Notes: generated from the sequence alone by a model not told the origin. A stretch of 64,000 nt of DNA from Rhodocyclales bacterium (GCA_016235805.1 JACRIY010000084.1:1-64000); one strand, 5' to 3'. Shown: positions 1 to 10,600, counted from the stretch's first letter. Translations and numbers: made by a program.

Positions 1-1298
1 ATGTCGGTCTCGTGACCGGGGAAGACCTTGATGAAATGCGCGCGTGGCATATGCGCCTTGTCCACGCAGAGATGCAGGATCTTGCGTTCGTGGCTGCGCA
101 CCGCTTCGACCATGCCGCGTACCGAGTCGCACAGGCGCTCGATCGACTTGGCGGTGAAGCGGATGTTCATCAGTTCATCGGAAATCTGCTTCTGCAGGCG
201 CAGGTAGCCCTTGTCCTGCGAGCCCTTCTTGGCCAGCGTCGGCTGCAGGCGGGCGAACAGGGCGTGGATTACCGAGAAGCGTTCGAGGGCGTCCTGCTTG
301 AGTTGCAGCAGCGAGGCCGAGATGCGGGCGCTGCCATCGTCGTCCTCGTCTTCGCTCTCCTCATCGACTTCCATTTCCTCGTCTTCGGCCAGCGCCTCGA
401 TGTCTTCGTCGGTGGCGTTGGGATCGATCAGGCCGTCGACCAGTTCGTCGATGCGCATTTCGTCGCGCGCCACCTTGCCGGCGGTTTCCAGCATCTCGGC
501 GATGGTGGTCGGGCAGGCCGAAATGGCCATGATCATGTGCTTGAGGCCGTCCTCGATGCGCTTGGCGATCTCGATTTCGCCCTCGCGCGTCAGCAGCTCG
601 ACCGAGCCCATCTCGCGCATGTACATGCGTACCGGGTCGGTGGTGCGGCCGAATTCCGAATCGACCGTGGACAAGGCCTGCTCGGCTTCTTCTTCGACCG
701 CTTCGGCATCGACCGGGGCCGGTGCCGATTCATTGAGCAACAGGTCATCGACGGCAGGCGCCTCGTCGAAGACCTGGATCGCCATGTCGTTGAAGGTGGA
801 GATGATCGATTCGATCTGCTCGGCATCGACCAGGTCGTCCGGCAGGTGGTCGTTGATCTCGGCGTAGGTCAGGTAGCCGCGTTCCTTGCCCAGGGCGATC
901 AGGTTCTTCAGCCGGGTGCGCTTGGTGTCGAGGTCGATCGGCGTCGCCTCGGGGGCGACCAGCTTCTCGCGACTCTTGCGGCCACGCGATTCGGCGATGG
1001 CCTTGGCCACCGACTTCACCGGAACGGGCTGGACGGCCGGCTTGGCGGGCGTCGCGACGGCTTCGCTGACCACGGCAGCCGGTTTCGCCGGCTTGGCGAC
1101 GGCGGCCTTCACCGGCGCTTTTTCGGGCGCCGGTTTGGCGGGCTTCTTGGCCGGTGCCTTGGCGGAAACTTTTGCGGGAGCTGGTTTCTTGGCCGGCACA
1201 GGCTTCTTGGCCGGCGCCGCCTTCTGCGGTGCTGGCTTCTTCGCGACCGGCTTGGCGGCGGCCTTCGACTTGCTCTGCTTGGCGGTGACCTTCGGCAT
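1..1298 (-). CDS. rpoD: Sigma factor RpoD (sigma-70), N-terminal 432 residues; gene runs off the window
   Basis: Primary sigma factor that directs RNA polymerase to housekeeping promoters. The visible part holds region 1.1 from about residue 130 (GKERGYLTYAEINDHLP), region 1.2 from about D221 (DPVRMYMREMG), and the acidic non-conserved region (run of E and D). It ends in the stretch aligning with the E. coli FPGNET segment, so regions 2-4 lie beyond base 1. Compared with E. coli RpoD there is a Lys/Ala/Pro-rich N-terminal extension of about 115-125 residues, which I believe is common in betaproteobacteria. The ATG at 1298 starts MPKVTAKQ. It is the last gene of the rpsU-yqeY-dnaG-rpoD operon, 118 bp after dnaG. 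Confidence 0.96.
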   Translation of the reverse strand, partial: MPKVTAKQSKSKAAAKPVAKKPAPQKAAPAKKPVPAKKPAPAKVSAKAPAKKPAKPAPEKAPVKAAVAKPAKPAAVVSEAVATPAKPAVQPVPVKSVAKAIAESRGRKSREKLVAPEATPIDLDTKRTRLKNLIALGKERGYLTYAEINDHLPDDLVDAEQIESIISTFNDMAIQVFDEAPAVDDLLLNESAPAPVDAEAVEEEAEQALSTVDSEFGRTTDPVRMYMREMGSVELLTREGEIEIAKRIEDGLKHMIMAISACPTTIAEMLETAGKVARDEMRIDELVDGLIDPNATDEDIEALAEDEEMEVDEESEDEDDDGSARISASLLQLKQDALERFSVIHALFARLQPTLAKKGSQDKGYLRLQKQISDELMNIRFTAKSIERLCDSVRGMVEAVRSHERKILHLCVDKAHMPRAHFIKVFPGHETD

Positions 1299-1416
1299 GA
1301 CTATCCTCGGCTGGAGCGTGTTTCCGGTGCGACAAAGTGGGCCGGGGGAACGCCGCAACGATCACGGGCCGGCCGACTCCGCGCGCCGTGTAAGCGCAGG
1401 AGAACCGTTAAGTATA

Positions 1417-3171
1417 TCAGATCGGGCCGTTCGACGCTGAAGGCGCTGCTGGGCGCTTCTTCGCCAGCAGTTCCGCCAGCCGCTGCCGCTCCTCGGCGCT
1501 CAGGCCCTGCCTGGCGCGGGCGGTAAGTCGCTCTATTTCCGCGGTCAGGGCGCCATGGCGCAGGTGGGCCACCGAATCGTTGAACATCGCCTCCAGCGCG
1601 CCCAGATCGACCGCTTCCACCATATTGGCCGCAATGCCCGAAATCAGGGCCTCGTGCGGCGTGCCGCGGAAGAACTCCAGCAGCAGTCCGAAGCCGCCGG
1701 CCGGCAGTTCGCCGTGCTCGATGGCATCGGCAATGGCGATCAGCGCATCGCCCTCGACACGCTCGCGGTCGATCAGTTCCAGCGGCAGGCGGGCGGCCCA
1801 TTCCGGCTTGTGCAGCAGGATTTGCAGCAATTTGTACTCGATCGATGAGGGAATCGGCCGCTGTTTCATCTGCGCCGGCGCATAACGGCTGCGGGCGAGC
1901 GGCTTGAGGCCGCATTCGGCTTCGACTTCGGCCTGCGACAACTGGGCGCGCTGGGCGATTTCCTTGGTCACCTGCACCCGCAGGATGGGAGCGGATATCT
2001 TCTGCAACAAGGGCTTGGCTTCGTGTACCAGCAGGGCGCGCCCCTCGACGGTGCCCGGATTGGCCTTCTTCACCAGTTCGCGCAGCAGGAACTCACTGAG
2101 CCGCGTTGCGTTGCGGGTCTGCTGCACGAAGGCCTCGCGGCCGTGTTCGCGGATGAACTCGTCCGGGTCCTGGTTGCCGGGCATCTGCAGGATTTCGACC
2201 GTCTTGTTGTCGGCCAGGTGGCCCAGGCTGACTTCCATCGCGCGCCAGGCCGCGCGGTCGCCGGCGGCGTCGCGGTCGAAGCAGAACACCACGCGATTGG
2301 CCTGTTTCAGCAGCTTTTGAACGTTGGCGTCGGTGGCGGCGGTGCCCAGCGTGGCGACCACGTTCTCGACGCCGCATTGCACCAGGCCGACCACGTCCAT
2401 GTAGCCCTCGACCACCAGCACCGTGTCCTCTTCCTGGATCGCCTTGCGCGCTTGCGGCAGGCCGTAGAGCTCTCGGCCCTTCTCGAACAGGGGGGTTTCC
2501 GGGGAATTCAGGTATTTCGGTTCGCCTTCACCGATCACCCGGCCGCCGAAGCCGATCACGTTGCCGCGCTGGTCCTGGATGGGGAACATCACCCTGTCGC
2601 GGAAGCGGTCGTAGCGGCGGCCCGCGTCATTGACGATGACCAGGCCGCATTCGACGAGGGCGGCGTCGTTGTAGTCGGGGAAGACCTGCTGCAGGCCCTG
2701 CCAGCCGTCCGGCGCGTAGCCGAGGCCAAACTTCGCCGCGATTTCGCCGGTCAGCCCGCGGTTCTTCAGGTAATCGACGGCCTTGGGCGAAGCCTTCAAT
2801 TGCTCGCGGTAGAACATCATGGCGCGCGCCATGAGTTCGGTCAGCGGCGCCTTTTTCGCCCGCTCGGCGCGATTGCGCTCTTCCTGCGGCACCTGCAAGC
2901 CGACCGACGACGCCAGGTCCTCCACCGCCTCAACGAAGCCGATGCCGGCGTGTTGCATCAGGAAGCCGATGGCGCTGCCGTGCGCGCCGCAGCCGAAGCA
3001 ATGGTAGAACTGCTTGGAAGGGCTGACCGTGAAGGACGGGGTCTTCTCGGAATGGAAGGGGCAGCAGGCGCTGTAGTTGGCGCCGGACTTGCGCAGCGGC
3101 ACGTAGCGCTCCACCACGTCGACGATATCGACGCGGGCCAGCAAATCCTGGACGAAGCTTTCGGGGATCAC
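1417..3171 (-). CDS. dnaG: DNA primase DnaG
   Basis: Makes RNA primers for Okazaki fragments with DnaB helicase. The N-terminal zinc finger is intact (C37-P-F-H40 ... C58-F-G-C61), followed by the primase catalytic core and a Toprim domain with VVEGYMDV and DPDEF; the C-terminal part is the helicase-binding region. Length is 584 aa from the chosen start. A GTG at 3171 is preferred because the protein then starts IPESFVQDLLARVDIVDVVERY, like known primases, and begins 7 bp after the yqeY stop. An upstream ATG at 3222 in the same frame would overlap yqeY by 44 bp and add a non-conserved leader. Second-to-last gene of the macromolecular-synthesis operon. Confidence 0.96.
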   Translation of the reverse strand: MIPESFVQDLLARVDIVDVVERYVPLRKSGANYSACCPFHSEKTPSFTVSPSKQFYHCFGCGAHGSAIGFLMQHAGIGFVEAVEDLASSVGLQVPQEERNRAERAKKAPLTELMARAMMFYREQLKASPKAVDYLKNRGLTGEIAAKFGLGYAPDGWQGLQQVFPDYNDAALVECGLVIVNDAGRRYDRFRDRVMFPIQDQRGNVIGFGGRVIGEGEPKYLNSPETPLFEKGRELYGLPQARKAIQEEDTVLVVEGYMDVVGLVQCGVENVVATLGTAATDANVQKLLKQANRVVFCFDRDAAGDRAAWRAMEVSLGHLADNKTVEILQMPGNQDPDEFIREHGREAFVQQTRNATRLSEFLLRELVKKANPGTVEGRALLVHEAKPLLQKISAPILRVQVTKEIAQRAQLSQAEVEAECGLKPLARSRYAPAQMKQRPIPSSIEYKLLQILLHKPEWAARLPLELIDRERVEGDALIAIADAIEHGELPAGGFGLLLEFFRGTPHEALISGIAANMVEAVDLGALEAMFNDSVAHLRHGALTAEIERLTARARQGLSAEERQRLAELLAKKRPAAPSASNGPI

Positions 3172-3178
3172 GGGGGAA

Positions 3179-3628
3179 TTATGCCCCCGCCAGTTTCGCC
3201 TTGACGAGTTTGGATATTTCACCCATGTCGGCCCGCCCGGCGACCTGCGGCTTGACCAGGGCGATCACCTTGCCCATGTCGGCCGGGCCCTTGGCGCCCG
3301 ATGCCGCCACGGCGGCGGCCACGATCGCCTCGACCTCGGCGGCGGACAGGCCCTGCGGCATGTAGTCGGCGAGCACCGATGCCTCGAATTTCTCGGCATC
3401 GGCCAGGTCCTGGCGCTTGGCGGCCTCGTACTGGGTGATGGAATCCTTGCGCTGCTTGAGCATTTTCTCGATCACGGCAATCACTGCCGCGTCGTCGATG
3501 ACCAGCTTTTCGTCGACGCGCTTCTGCTTGATCGCCGCGCGCAGCAGGCTCAGCGCATCCTTGCGGGCCTTCTCGCCGGCCTTCATGGCGGCTTTCCAAT
3601 CGTCGTCGATACGGGTTTCGAGGCTCAT
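3179..3628 (-). CDS. yqeY: GatB/YqeY domain protein
   Basis: A 149-aa all-helical protein of the YqeY family, related to the tail domain of the GatB amidotransferase subunit. The family is suggested to bind tRNA or assist aminoacyl-tRNA metabolism, but its exact role is not established. Visible family features are the N-terminal helix MSLETRIDDDWKAAMKAGEK, the segment LADYMPQGLSAAEVEAIV, and the C-terminal MGKVIALVKPQVAGRADMG. The start ATG at 3628 is preferred over upstream in-frame codons because it matches homologues and lies just after the rpsU attenuator hairpin. It sits between rpsU and dnaG, as is usual in betaproteobacteria. Confidence 0.93.
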   Translation of the reverse strand: MSLETRIDDDWKAAMKAGEKARKDALSLLRAAIKQKRVDEKLVIDDAAVIAVIEKMLKQRKDSITQYEAAKRQDLADAEKFEASVLADYMPQGLSAAEVEAIVAAAVAASGAKGPADMGKVIALVKPQVAGRADMGEISKLVKAKLAGA

Positions 3629-3653
3629 GATCAATCCTTTGCACAAGAACAAA

Positions 3654-3671
3654 AACCGCCGAAAGGCGGTT
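3654..3671 (-). terminator. Attenuator hairpin between rpsU and yqeY
   Basis: Read on the minus strand, a 7-bp stem AACCGCC / GGCGGTT closes a TTTC loop and is followed by a T run. It lies between rpsU and yqeY-dnaG-rpoD. E. coli has a partial terminator at the equivalent place, which lets S21 be made in excess over primase and sigma-70; the same role is inferred here. Confidence 0.85.
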
Positions 3672-3723
3672 TCTTGGTTGAAGCGGTACTGCGTGCTGCC
3701 CGGCGCGGCCTTGGCCGCACCGA

Positions 3724-3936
3724 TCAATACATCTTCGGCGGCAGGAGCTGGCTGCGAATGCGCTTGTGATGGCGCTTGACGGCAGCGGCGGCCTTGCGCT
3801 TGCGCTCGGTCGTGGGCTTTTCGTAGAACTCGCGTGCGCGCAACTCGGTCAGCAGACCGGTCTTTTCGATGGCACGCTTGAAGCGACGGATCGCAACTTC
3901 GAACGGCTCGTTTTCCTTGAGGCGAATACCCGGCAT
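3724..3936 (-). CDS. rpsU: 30S ribosomal protein S21
   Basis: A small basic protein of the 30S subunit, needed for efficient initiation on mRNAs with Shine-Dalgarno pairing. The 70-residue product starts [20 protein letters not shown] and has the Lys/Arg-rich C-terminal tail ([14 protein letters not shown]) typical of the family. The ATG at 3936 is preceded by AGGA at suitable distance; upstream in-frame codons are not conserved. First gene of the macromolecular-synthesis operon, behind the promoter at 3971-3998. Confidence 0.97.
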   Translation of the reverse strand: MPGIRLKENEPFEVAIRRFKRAIEKTGLLTELRAREFYEKPTTERKRKAAAAVKRHHKRIRSQLLPPKMY

Positions 3937-3970
3937 GTAAATAATCCTGGAGAAACGGGGAAAGGCGCGC

Positions 3971-3998
3971 ATTCTAAACGCTTCGCCATTGAAGTCAA
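3971..3998 (-). promoter_or_regulatory. Sigma-70 promoter of the rpsU operon
   Basis: On the minus strand TTGACT (3998-3993) and TAGAAT (3976-3971) are separated by 16 bp, a near-consensus sigma-70 promoter, with transcription start expected about 30 bp upstream of the rpsU start. It lies between the rpsU start and the pbpC stop. Confidence 0.75.
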
Positions 3999-4003
3999 TT
4001 GTT

Positions 4004-6196
4004 TCAGCGTCGTCCGCGCAGGGCACGCACCTCGAAGCTCACCGCATCCAGTTCGACGTCGGCGGCATCCACCAGGGCCAGGCGATGTTTGCCCGGTTGC
4101 GGCAGCCAGCGGCTGCTCCGGTCGGCGCGTCCGGCCGGCTTGCCGTCCATGCGCCATTGCCAGCCGGTTTCGGCCCGCGATGACAACTGCAGCGGCAGGC
4201 GCTGGCGTCCCGGCGGTATGTCGGGATCGAGCGCGATCACCGTGCCCTGCGCCGGATAGCTGATGCGCGCCAGCGCCTTCCCTGCAGCCGCGCGAACAAT
4301 GGCGCGTTCGGTGCCGGCGAGGAACCATTCGCGGCGTGGCGGTTCGGGATCCTGGCCCGCAAGCGGCTCGAAGCGCACGGTGCGAGCGGTTACTCCGGCC
4401 GGAGGGCTTGGTGCAGAGCTGCCGACCCTGCGGCGCCCGGCATCATCACCCCGATGCAGCCAGTCCATCACCTCGCGCCACACCGGCGCCGCGCCGGCGA
4501 TGCCGGAAACCTCGTGCATCGACGCGCCGCTGGCATTGCCGATCCAGACCGCGACGGTGTAGCGGCGCGAATAGCCGGCGCACCAGTTGTCGCGCATGTC
4601 CTTGCTGGTGCCGGTCTTGGCTGCGCTCCAGTAGGGCGTCGCCAGCCAGGATTCGAGGCCGAAGCTGCCGGCGCGCGCGGCGCGGTCGGCGAGGATGTCG
4701 CCCACCAGGAAACTCGCCGTCGGCGCCAGCGCCTGGCGCGGCGAGCCGGCGAAGGCGCCGCAATGGTCGCCGCGACATGGCGCCGACTTGCCATCGGCAG
4801 TCGCGCGCAAGGCGCTCCAGCGGCCTGCATTGGCCAGCGTACGGTAGGCATTGGCCAGCGCCAGCAGCGAGACGTCGGCCGACCCCAGCGCCAGGCTGTA
4901 GCCGTACCAGTCGCCGCTTTTGGTCAGGCTGTCGAAGCCGAAGCGGCGCAGGCCCTGCTGGAACTCGTCGGCGCCGAGGCGCACCAGGGTCTTCACCGCC
5001 GGCACGTTGAGCGAAGCGGCCAGCGCGGTGCGCGCGCTGATCCAGCCGCGATGGTCGGGTTCGTAATTCTGCGGCGCATAGAGCCCGTTGCCGGTGGCAA
5101 GCGTCAGCGGCGCGTCTTCGATCAGCGAGGCGGCGGTGAGGTCGCGGCGCGCGAAGGCCATGCCATAGAGGAAGGGCTTCAGCGTCGAGCCGGCCTGGCG
5201 CAGCGCGGTCACGCCATCGACGTCGGGCGCTTCCGAAAGTTCGCCGCTGGAACCGACCCAGGCGAGGATTTCGCCGGTGGCGTTGTCCGTCACCAGCACC
5301 GCGCCGTCCTCGACGTTGCGCCGGTCGAGCGCGCGCAGGTGGCGGCGCAGGGTCTCGCCGGCAAAGCGCTGCAGGTCGGCATCCAGCGTGGTCCGCAGGC
5401 GCTGGCCGGGCCGGACGAGGAGCTTCCTGGCCAGGTGCGGGGCCAGTTGCGGTGTCTGGTCGGCGCGTTGCAGGGTACCGGACAGCGTCGCCGCGGCGAC
5501 GGCCTCGAGGTCATGACATAAAGATTCGCGCCGCATCTCGCGCAGCAGGGCGCAGGCGCGCCGGGAAACGACAGCGGTGCCGGCGTTCGGCGCGCGCAGC
5601 AGTGCGGCGGCCAGCGCCGCTTCCTGTTCGTCCAGCCCTTGCGGCCACTTGCCGAACAGCCCGCGGCTCATCGCCGCAACGCCTTCGAGTTCGCCGCGAA
5701 ACGGCGCCAGGTTCAGATAGGCTTCGAGGATCTGGTCCTTGCTCCAGCTCTGCTCCAGGCGCAGCGCGGCGGCCGCCTGGTCGAGCTTTTCCAGCAGGTT
5801 GCGGCGGCCCTTGCGGTTTGCTTCGGCGTCGAGCAGGCCGGCCAGTTGCATGCTGAGCGTGCTGGCGCCGCGTGTCTTCTGGTTGCGCAGGTTGCTCCAG
5901 GCGCCCGCCGCGGCAGCCTGCCAGTCCACGCCGGCATGATCCAGGAAGCGCTTGTCCTCCGAAACCAGCACCGCACGGCGCAGGGCCGGCGTGATCTCGG
6001 CGAGGGGTACCCAGGGCAGGCGGCGTACCGTGCGGTCGAGGCGCAATGTTGCGATCGGCGTGCCGTCGCGCGCCAGCAGCCAGGCATCGGAGGGGCGGTG
6101 CGCGGCGCGCACTTCGCTGAAGTTGGGCAGCGCCATTGCCGCCAGGCTTGGCAGCAGAAGGGCAAGCGCGGCAGTGCGCCGAAGATGGCGCCACAT
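4004..6196 (-). CDS. pbpC: Penicillin-binding protein 1C (bifunctional PG synthase)
   Basis: Inner-membrane-anchored peptidoglycan glycosyltransferase/transpeptidase, 730 aa. An N-terminal signal anchor (about residues 7-22) is followed by the GT51 domain with catalytic ED motif at E80 ([10 protein letters not shown]). The transpeptidase has S337-T-L-K340 and the K527-T-G triad, and the C-terminal 90 residues fit the BiPBP_C domain specific to PBP1C. In many proteobacteria pbpC lies next to an alpha-2-macroglobulin gene, thought to trap attacking proteases while PBP1C repairs the wall. Here the two are in one run but separated by a glycosyltransferase and a receiver-like gene. The ATG directly abuts the TGA of the preceding gene. 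Confidence 0.95.
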   Translation of the reverse strand: MWRHLRRTAALALLLPSLAAMALPNFSEVRAAHRPSDAWLLARDGTPIATLRLDRTVRRLPWVPLAEITPALRRAVLVSEDKRFLDHAGVDWQAAAAGAWSNLRNQKTRGASTLSMQLAGLLDAEANRKGRRNLLEKLDQAAAALRLEQSWSKDQILEAYLNLAPFRGELEGVAAMSRGLFGKWPQGLDEQEAALAAALLRAPNAGTAVVSRRACALLREMRRESLCHDLEAVAAATLSGTLQRADQTPQLAPHLARKLLVRPGQRLRTTLDADLQRFAGETLRRHLRALDRRNVEDGAVLVTDNATGEILAWVGSSGELSEAPDVDGVTALRQAGSTLKPFLYGMAFARRDLTAASLIEDAPLTLATGNGLYAPQNYEPDHRGWISARTALAASLNVPAVKTLVRLGADEFQQGLRRFGFDSLTKSGDWYGYSLALGSADVSLLALANAYRTLANAGRWSALRATADGKSAPCRGDHCGAFAGSPRQALAPTASFLVGDILADRAARAGSFGLESWLATPYWSAAKTGTSKDMRDNWCAGYSRRYTVAVWIGNASGASMHEVSGIAGAAPVWREVMDWLHRGDDAGRRRVGSSAPSPPAGVTARTVRFEPLAGQDPEPPRREWFLAGTERAIVRAAAGKALARISYPAQGTVIALDPDIPPGRQRLPLQLSSRAETGWQWRMDGKPAGRADRSSRWLPQPGKHRLALVDAADVELDAVSFEVRALRGRR

Positions 6197-7273
6197 TCAG
6201 TGAAGTCCCAGCGTCGATACCAGGCACTGCGCGGCCTGCTGCGCGCCGCTCGCCAGCGGTCGCGGCGGCGCCGGGCATTGCCAGAGCCGCTGCATGGCCG
6301 GGATGAAGTCGCCGGCCAGTACCTGCTCGCGCGTCAGCACCTGCGCGCGCGCATGGCGGGCGAGCCAGGCGGCGAAGGGGGCCGATTCCGGCCAGTCGTC
6401 GCGTTGCAGGTAGAGGATCGGTATTCCGCCGCAGGCCGCCTCGACGAAGGTGCCGTAGCCGGGCTTGCTCAGTACGACATCGACGCTGGCCAGCAGGTCG
6501 GAAAAATGCAGGCCGGGGACATCGATGTTGCGCACGTCGTCGCGCGCGATCGCCAGTTCCGCTGGCACCAGCCAGCACAGTCCGGGTGTGCGCGGCCAGT
6601 CGGCCAGCGGCAGGTGGAACTCCATGCCGCCCATGGCGACCAGCGCCCAGCGCAGGGCCGGGTCGAGTCCGAGCAGCCGCGCGATGCGCTCGCGGTCGCG
6701 CTGTTCGTGGCGCGCGATCGGGGCGATGTCCTGGCGGCGCGACAGGTCGGACATCGGCAGGCCAGGGGTGACGCGAAAAAACGCCGCTGCCGAATTGTAG
6801 GCGGTCAGCATATCTCGGTGGATCGGCGCGGCCCAGGCTTCGCCGGGGAAGTAATGGGTGAACAGCTCGGCCCAGTTCAGCGAGCACAGTCCCGCGGCCG
6901 GAAGGCCTGCCGCCCCCGCTCCCGCCAGCGGCAGGTAGGCGACGTTGGCGACCAGCGCATCGACCTTGTGCGCGCGCAGCCAGTCGGCTTCCGCGGCCAC
7001 CCGTTGCGGCCAGTCGGCATGGAACTCGCGGTAGCGTTGCGCGCTGGCGGCGAGGTCGATGTCGACGGCGTTGTGCATCACGAAGCCGAAGTCGCGCGCT
7101 TCCGCGATGTGTTCGAAGGCGGCGTCGATGCGCCGTCGCAGGCGTTCGAGCGGCAGCGCGCTGCGCACCGTCAGCCGCAGTCCGGGGCGCAGCGCGGCCA
7201 GCGCGTTGAGCACCGGCGCGATCTGCGACAGGTGGCCCAGGCCGTGCCCCGAAATGTCGGCCAGCAGGTGCAT
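6197..7273 (-). CDS. Glycosyltransferase-like protein (GT28/MurG-like fold)
   Basis: 358 aa. The N-terminus MHLLADISGHGLGHLSQ has the glycine-rich GHG-x-GH loop of GT-B glycosyltransferases of the MurG/GT28 type, also seen in L-arabinokinase N-terminal domains. A C-terminal nucleotide-sugar-binding-like segment contains LSKPGYGTFVEAACGGIPIL, close to the MurG family signature. No signal peptide or membrane segment is seen, so it is probably cytoplasmic or peripheral. It lies between the receiver-like gene (1-bp overlap) and pbpC (directly abutting), so it is translationally coupled within the A2M-PBP1C run. Its substrate is unknown; an envelope glycan is inferred from context. Confidence 0.7.
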   Translation of the reverse strand: MHLLADISGHGLGHLSQIAPVLNALAALRPGLRLTVRSALPLERLRRRIDAAFEHIAEARDFGFVMHNAVDIDLAASAQRYREFHADWPQRVAAEADWLRAHKVDALVANVAYLPLAGAGAAGLPAAGLCSLNWAELFTHYFPGEAWAAPIHRDMLTAYNSAAAFFRVTPGLPMSDLSRRQDIAPIARHEQRDRERIARLLGLDPALRWALVAMGGMEFHLPLADWPRTPGLCWLVPAELAIARDDVRNIDVPGLHFSDLLASVDVVLSKPGYGTFVEAACGGIPILYLQRDDWPESAPFAAWLARHARAQVLTREQVLAGDFIPAMQRLWQCPAPPRPLASGAQQAAQCLVSTLGLH

Positions 7274-7590
7274 CAGCCGGGCAGTTTGAACAGGCGCGCC
7301 ACGCGCCGGTCGACGAAGCCGCGCGCGGCGAAATCCGTGGCGCCGGCGAGCTTGGCAGCTTCCACCGCACTCTCTTCGAAGCTTGCGGCGCAGGCGATGA
7401 TGGGCAGATCGGGATGCACGGCCCGCAAGCCGGAAATCTCCGCCAGCGCCTCGCGCCTCCCGAGGTCCACGACGATGCAATCCGGCGTCTCGCCGCCGTC
7501 CTTTTTCAGCATGCGGACGCCTTGCGCGGTCCAGGCCGATTCGAGCCGCAAGCGGGTGGTCAGGTCGTGGCACAGCAGTAGTATCTTCAT
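7273..7590 (-). CDS. Stand-alone pseudo-receiver (CheY-like) domain
   Basis: 105 aa, starting MKILLLCHDLTTRL. The length and beta/alpha pattern match a response-regulator receiver. The beta-3 aspartate is present (CIVVDLG), but the acidic pair after beta-1 is reduced to CHD and the conserved Lys after beta-5 is missing (AARGFVDRR). Ordinary phosphorelay chemistry is therefore doubtful. No output domain and no kinase are nearby. The stop codon overlaps the glycosyltransferase start by one base. The upstream start at 7722 would add a non-conserved leader read through the dispersed repeat at 7623, so 7590 is chosen. Confidence 0.65.
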   Translation of the reverse strand: MKILLLCHDLTTRLRLESAWTAQGVRMLKKDGGETPDCIVVDLGRREALAEISGLRAVHPDLPIIACAASFEESAVEAAKLAGATDFAARGFVDRRVARLFKLPG

Positions 7591-7622
7591 TGCAGAGTTC
7601 CTCGCGGGTAGGTGTTGCCGCA

Positions 7623-7646
7623 CCGTGTCACCGGCGCCGACTTTTC
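7623..7646 (+). repeat. Dispersed 24-bp repeat, copy 1
   Basis: Intergenic copy between the receiver-like gene and the A2M stop. It carries the GCGCCGACTTTTC right half and CCGTGTCACC left half, with one change from the commonest left half. Confidence 0.85.
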
Positions 7647-7666
7647 GGGCCGGGCTGCCAAAGTCT

Positions 7667-10600
7667 TCAATTCCCCACCACGACCTTCGCGTTAGGCACT
7701 TCGCCGAACACGTCGGGCGCATACATGGCTTCGACCCGCGTCGGCGGCAGGGCGAACTCGCCGGCGTTGTTGATGCGCAGCGTGTAGTCGATGCTGAAGC
7801 GGCCTTTGGGCACGACTTCGTAATAGGCGCGGAAATTGGCGAAGGTCCGTTCGACGAAGGTCGGCCAGACGCGGCGCGCGCGGCGGTCTTCGTCCAGCGT
7901 CGCGATGCGCGAATCGCGGCCGTCGCCCTCGCCGAGGATGCGACTGCCCGCCGGGATCGGGTCGCTGACCACGACCCAGCCCATGTCCTGCTCGGCGTCG
8001 ATGGTCAGCGTGACGCGCCACAGGTCGCCGCGAGTGAACTTGCCTTTTTCCTTTTCCTGCAGTGGCGTCACCTGGCGCGTGACACGGTAGCCGAAGGCGC
8101 GCGGGCCGCCGGCGGGAATCGCGGCAAGTGCCTGGATGCTGGCCCAGGGCTTGCCGCTGCCGTCGTGCGTGACCGCGAGCGTGGCCTCGCCCGCGGGCCA
8201 GGGCAGGGCCAGGCGCGGTGCGTCGTCGGCGCCTTGCCAGCGATGCTCGGCCTTGCCCGTGCCGAGGCTGGCGCGCGTGGTGCCGGCCACGGCTTCTTTC
8301 TCGAAGCGTCGTCCGTAGCGATCGAGTGCGATAGCGGCCCAGGCATTGGCCGTGGTGGTGAACCAGCGGCCGCGCACCTGGCGTTCCAGAGCGCCGCGGA
8401 GCAGTTTCGGCAGGTCGTCGCGCCAGCCCGGTTCGTCCATCACCGCCTCGATCAGGCGGAAGGCGTTGGAATCGCCGCTGACCATCAGCCACCACCAGTA
8501 GTCGCTCTTCTCGGTCGTGAAGCTCAGCCTCCCACTGGCGTAGGACAGGCGATTGCGCAATTCCCGCTCGGCCGCGGCGAGCTTCTCCGTGCGCTGCGGC
8601 AGGTCGGCGAGGCGCTTGACCACGAGGTACCAGTCGATCAGCGCCGAGGTCGGCAGGCGCAGCGGCTCGACCTCCAGCGCGGCGGCGGCCTTGACCGGAT
8701 TGCGTCCGGCGCGGCTCAGGGCTTCCAGCGCGAGCAGCTTGCCGGCGAGCTGCGCGTCGGTCGCGGCCGGCGACCACAGCGGCGCCTTGAAGCGCGCCTC
8801 GACGAAGCCGGCGAGGCCGTCTTCCAGGCGCGTCCTGAGTTCCGCCGGCAGCGCCATGCCGCTGGCCAGAGAGATGTCGAGCAGGTAGGCGGTGAGCGTC
8901 GCGCTGCCGGCGCTGTTGGCAAGCGAGTCGCCCGGGAAGTAGCGCGCCAGGCCGTTGCCGTCGAGCAGCGCCGGGAGGCTGTCGACCACCTCCTTCCAGC
9001 GCGCTTCGTCCTTCAGGCCGACCGCGACCGAGGCCCGCTGTTCGAGGCAGGCGAAGGGGTAGTCCTCGAAGTAGCGCCGCAGTCCCGGCGGCGGCGTCGA
9101 CAGCTTCGCCGAGAGGCCCAGTTCGATGCCGCCGCGACCCGGCAGCGCGCCCGGCGGCACGGCGACGGGCAGTTCGAGCTTGCCCTCGACGCGGACGAAG
9201 CTGGCCTGCTGCACCGTGACCGGCACCGCCGCCTCGATCTTCTGCGTGATGCGCAGCCGGTCGCGGCTGGGGTTTTTGTTGCTCTCGTCCCTCTCGGTCG
9301 CCTCGAATTCCCATGTCATGGCGGTGGCACCTTCCGGCGCCTGCGCATTCCATGCCAGTTCCGCCGCGCCTTCGGCGGCGAGCTTCACTTCCTTCGCGTC
9401 GAGTGCCTGCGTCCCGGCGCGCGCCGTGACATTCACCGTCATCGCCCGCGTCGTGCCGTTCCTCACCGTCAGCAGTGCCTGGTAGCGGTCCTTCTCGCGT
9501 ACCAGCGGCGGCAGGCCGGACACCATCTGCAGGTCCTGGCGCGTGCGCACGGTCGCCGCGCCGCTGCCGAACAGCGCGGCGCCGGCAGTGGCAATGCCGA
9601 CCAGCTTGAATTCGGTGAGCGAATCGTTGATCGGCAGCTTCACCGTCGCCGTACCGTCAGCGCCGACTTTCACGCGCGGCTGCCAGGTCAACAGCGTGTC
9701 GAACAGTTCGCGCGCCGGCGCGCGGCCGCCGCCGCCGCCCGGCGGCACCGCCTTGCGGCCGAAGTGGCGCTTGCCCAGCACCTGCGATTGCGCGGTGGCT
9801 GTCGTCACCTCGTAGGCGCGGCGTGGCGTCATGGCTTCCAGCAGGTTCCAGCTTTCGTTGGGCCGCAGTTCGAGCAGCGCCTGGTCGACGGCGGCGAAGG
9901 CCAGTTCGGTGCCGGCCGGCAGCGTCTTGCCCGCGGGCGGCGAGACTTTCAGGCGCACCGTGGCTTCCTCGCGCGGCCGGTATTCCTTGCGTTCCGGCAG
10001 CACTTCCACCTTGAGCCGCAGGCTTTCCGTGCCGACACCGAGTTCGGCCAGCCCCAGGCGCCAGGCCGGCTTGGCCAGGTCGACCATCGCCGTCGGCTGT
10101 TGCGGGTTCCACCAGTCGCGGAACCAGGTCAGCGGCTCGCGCCAGCCCCACTGGAACAGCGAATACCATTTCAGCGGCTCGATCCGCCCGCGCACCACCA
10201 GCACCGACACGAAGACATTGGGCGCCCACTCGCCCTTGACCGGCACCTCGATCACCGGGCTGAAGCGCGACAACGGGCGGACGAAGGTTTCGATGATGCC
10301 GCCGGCCTCGACCGAGATCAAAGCCGTCGCCTCGCGGAAGGGCGTATGCACCCGCAAGCGCGCGGCGTCGCCGGCTTGATAACTGCGCTGTTCGGGCACC
10401 ACGTCGATGCGGTCCTGGTTGCCGGCGGTGAACCAGGGATCGTCGCCGCCACCCGCCGCCCAGTAGCTGGCGCCGCTACGCGCGGCGTTGCCTTTGGCAT
10501 CGCGCGTCTGCGCCAGCAGGTAGATCTCGCCCGAGCCCGGCACCTTCGGTTCGCAGCGCAGCAGGCCGCGCGCATCGCTGCGGCCGCTGCACACGGTGCC

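Noticed and set aside
4781-4800. GGCGCCGACTTG inside pbpC as another copy of the dispersed repeat
   Set aside because: Only the right half fits, without the TTTC end; left half absent. Counted as chance, as were GGGCCGACTTTC near 21346, GGCGCCGACTATC near 22405 and GTCGACTTTCGG near 26768.
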